Shown: positions 51,469-52,558 of the stretch, in pieces
How the letters are laid out: the number at the start of each line of letters is the position of its first letter
How positions within the stretch are numbered: the stretch's first letter is position 1
From: Bacteroides sp.
GTDB lineage: Bacteria; Bacteroidota; Bacteroidia; Bacteroidales; Bacteroidaceae
DNA length: 52,558 nt
NCBI GenBank assembly: GCA_030152865.1
Contig: JASLIW010000119.1
Location: forward strand, 1 to 52,558
Direction: 5' to 3'
Translations under genes and position numbers: made by a program
The notes under the pieces: generated by a model
Database searches by the model: none
Told to the model about the DNA's origin: nothing
What the model saw: the letters and a program-made list of their open reading frames with translations, nothing else

Positions 51469-52558
51469 TTATCCTCTATAATATTTTTCTCTCAATTCCT
51501 TGATGTGCTCCGAATGAATATAATCATCATAATTCATCATCTTATCGATAATACCATTAGGTGTTAGCTCTATAACGCGATTGGCCACGGTCTGAATAAA
51601 CTCATGGTCATGTGAGGCAAAAAGAATATTACCGGGATATGTTTTGAGATTATTGTTAAATGCTTGTATAGACTCTAAGTCTAAGTGGTTGGTAGGTGTA
51701 TCCAAGATTAAACAGTTTGCATCTTTGAGCTGCATACGTGCAATCATACAACGCATTTTCTCCCCACCTGATAAGACATTTACTTTCTTCTGCACATCTT
51801 CACCCGAAAATAGCATACGACCTAAGAAGCTTTTTAAGTATACATCATTACCTGAACTATACTGTCCTAACCAATCAACCAAATTTAAGTCTGACTCAAA
51901 AAACTTTGTATTATCTAAAGGAAGATAGGCTGTAGTAATTGTCACGCCCCATTTATATTCTCCAGCTAGTGCCTCTTCTTCTCCATTTATGATTTGGAAG
52001 AAACTGGTCATGGCTCGAGGATCTCTTGAAATAAATACAATCTTATCTCCCTTCTCCACATTGAAGCTAACATCCTTAAATAGAGGTGTTCCATCTGGTG
52101 CATTAGCGGCTAAGTTTTGAATCTCTAAGACTTGATTACCGGGCTCACGTTCTGGCGTAAAGATAATTCCAGGATACCTACGAGAAGATGGTTTGATATC
52201 TTCCACATTGAGCTTCTCCAACATCTTACGACGGCTTGTTGCTTGACGGCTCTTTGCCACGTTAGCACTAAATCTGCGAATAAACTCTTCCAGCTCTTTC
52301 TTTTTTTCTTCCGCCTTGGCACGTTGATTTTGCTGTTGGCGAAGGGCGAGCTGACTAGATTCATACCAGAAGCTATAGTTACCAGCAAACATATTGATTT
52401 TGCCGTAGTCTATATCTATCGTATGCGTACATACAGAATCTAAGAAGTGGCGATCGTGGCTTACGACTAAGACGGTATGCTCACAGTTGGATAAGTACTC
52501 TTCTAACCACTGTACGGTCTCCATGTCCAAATCATTGGTGGGCTCATCTAAAAGCAAG
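51469..52558 (-). CDS. ABC-F family ATPase, YbiT/YkpA-like (5' part missing)
   Basis: The gene runs off the right edge; the visible 362 codons begin at Walker B of the first ATPase domain (LLLDEPTNDLD), so about a third is missing. A charged linker (about 65-125 of the fragment) separates the two NBDs. Soluble, no TM segments: an ABC-F factor acting on ribosomes. In NBD2 the Walker A loop is replaced by SRDPRAMT (fragment 177-184), without Gly or Lys; the YbiT/YkpA branch is known for this. The signature LSGGE (262-266) is kept, but the Walker B catalytic Glu is Thr287 (ILDTPTNHLD). NBD2 is thus probably non-hydrolytic. The end (IELTPNGIIDKMMNYDDYI) fits the same branch. Confidence 0.9.
   Translation of the reverse strand, partial: LLLDEPTNDLDMETVQWLEEYLSNCEHTVLVVSHDRHFLDSVCTHTIDIDYGKINMFAGNYSFWYESSQLALRQQQNQRAKAEEKKKELEEFIRRFSANVAKSRQATSRRKMLEKLNVEDIKPSSRRYPGIIFTPEREPGNQVLEIQNLAANAPDGTPLFKDVSFNVEKGDKIVFISRDPRAMTSFFQIINGEEEALAGEYKWGVTITTAYLPLDNTKFFESDLNLVDWLGQYSSGNDVYLKSFLGRMLFSGEDVQKKVNVLSGGEKMRCMIARMQLKDANCLILDTPTNHLDLESIQAFNNNLKTYPGNILFASHDHEFIQTVANRVIELTPNGIIDKMMNYDDYIHSEHIKELREKYYRG

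Noticed and set aside
1..52558. Mobile element, prophage, defence island or CRISPR system
   Set aside because: No integrase, transposase, phage structural gene, restriction-modification gene, reverse transcriptase or repeat-spacer array was found; gene content reads as core chromosome plus one PUL.

Overview
The window looks like a piece of a Bacteroidales chromosome, most likely Bacteroidaceae. Grounds: AT-rich DNA (roughly 40% G+C by eye), a SusC/SusD pair with surface lipoproteins, S46 dipeptidyl-peptidases, an anaerobic sulfatase-maturase, a PPi-dependent phosphofructokinase, Bacteroidales-type families (DUF4369, DUF4301, the NagB-like/PIG-L fusion) and repeated matches to the Bacteroides -7 promoter element TAnnTTTG. 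I see no integrase, transposase, phage, CRISPR, rRNA or tRNA gene. Most of it reads as ordinary core chromosome with one polysaccharide-utilisation locus (PUL) at the right.

Layout. 1-2006 (minus): a cut-off OmpP1/FadL-type outer-membrane protein preceded by a secreted low-complexity protein. 2197-3941: prmA facing a membrane-anchored GH25 muramidase, tail to tail. 4024-5670: PPi-phosphofructokinase. 5780-11464 (minus): a three-gene RND efflux operon with a roughly 190-nt leader that can be drawn as an H-type pseudoknot. 11889-12807: a small unknown protein and a PlsC-like acyltransferase. 13119-15110: a NagB-like domain fused to a PIG-L deacetylase, with the isomerase/deaminase active site lost. 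15489-16277: two thioredoxins. 16403-22065 (minus): sulfatase-maturase, DPP7 and DPP11. 22306-23446: DUF4369 lipoprotein and a GNAT acetyltransferase. 23443-27071 (minus): trkH-trkA-dinB. 27303-29137: endonuclease IV and an MDR oxidoreductase. 29221-30744: DUF4301. 30864-33690: a RelA-type alarmone synthetase with a damaged hydrolase domain, then a Crp/Fnr regulator. 33840-36031 (minus): 5'-nucleotidase and free-methionine-sulfoxide reductase. 36162-39340: tex and a BspA-like LRR protein. 39429-51212 (minus): a PUL of TPR/LuxR membrane regulator, SusC, SusD, GH2 beta-galactosidase and GH63-like glycosidase. 51469-52558: 3' part of an ABC-F ATPase.

Themes. Nutrient capture is represented by the PUL, the DPP7/DPP11 pair that releases dipeptides, and the maturase that would activate sulfatases encoded elsewhere. 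Envelope and stress functions include RND efflux, thioredoxins, fRMsr, Pol IV, Nfo and K+ uptake. Global control is represented by the (p)ppGpp synthetase sharing an operon with a Crp-like protein. Convergent gene pairs are separated by clear bidirectional hairpin terminators. The points most worth following up are the structured RND leader, the pseudoenzyme domains (NagB-like, Rel HD, ABC-F NBD2), and two intergenic regions packed with inverted repeats that may belong to a dispersed element.
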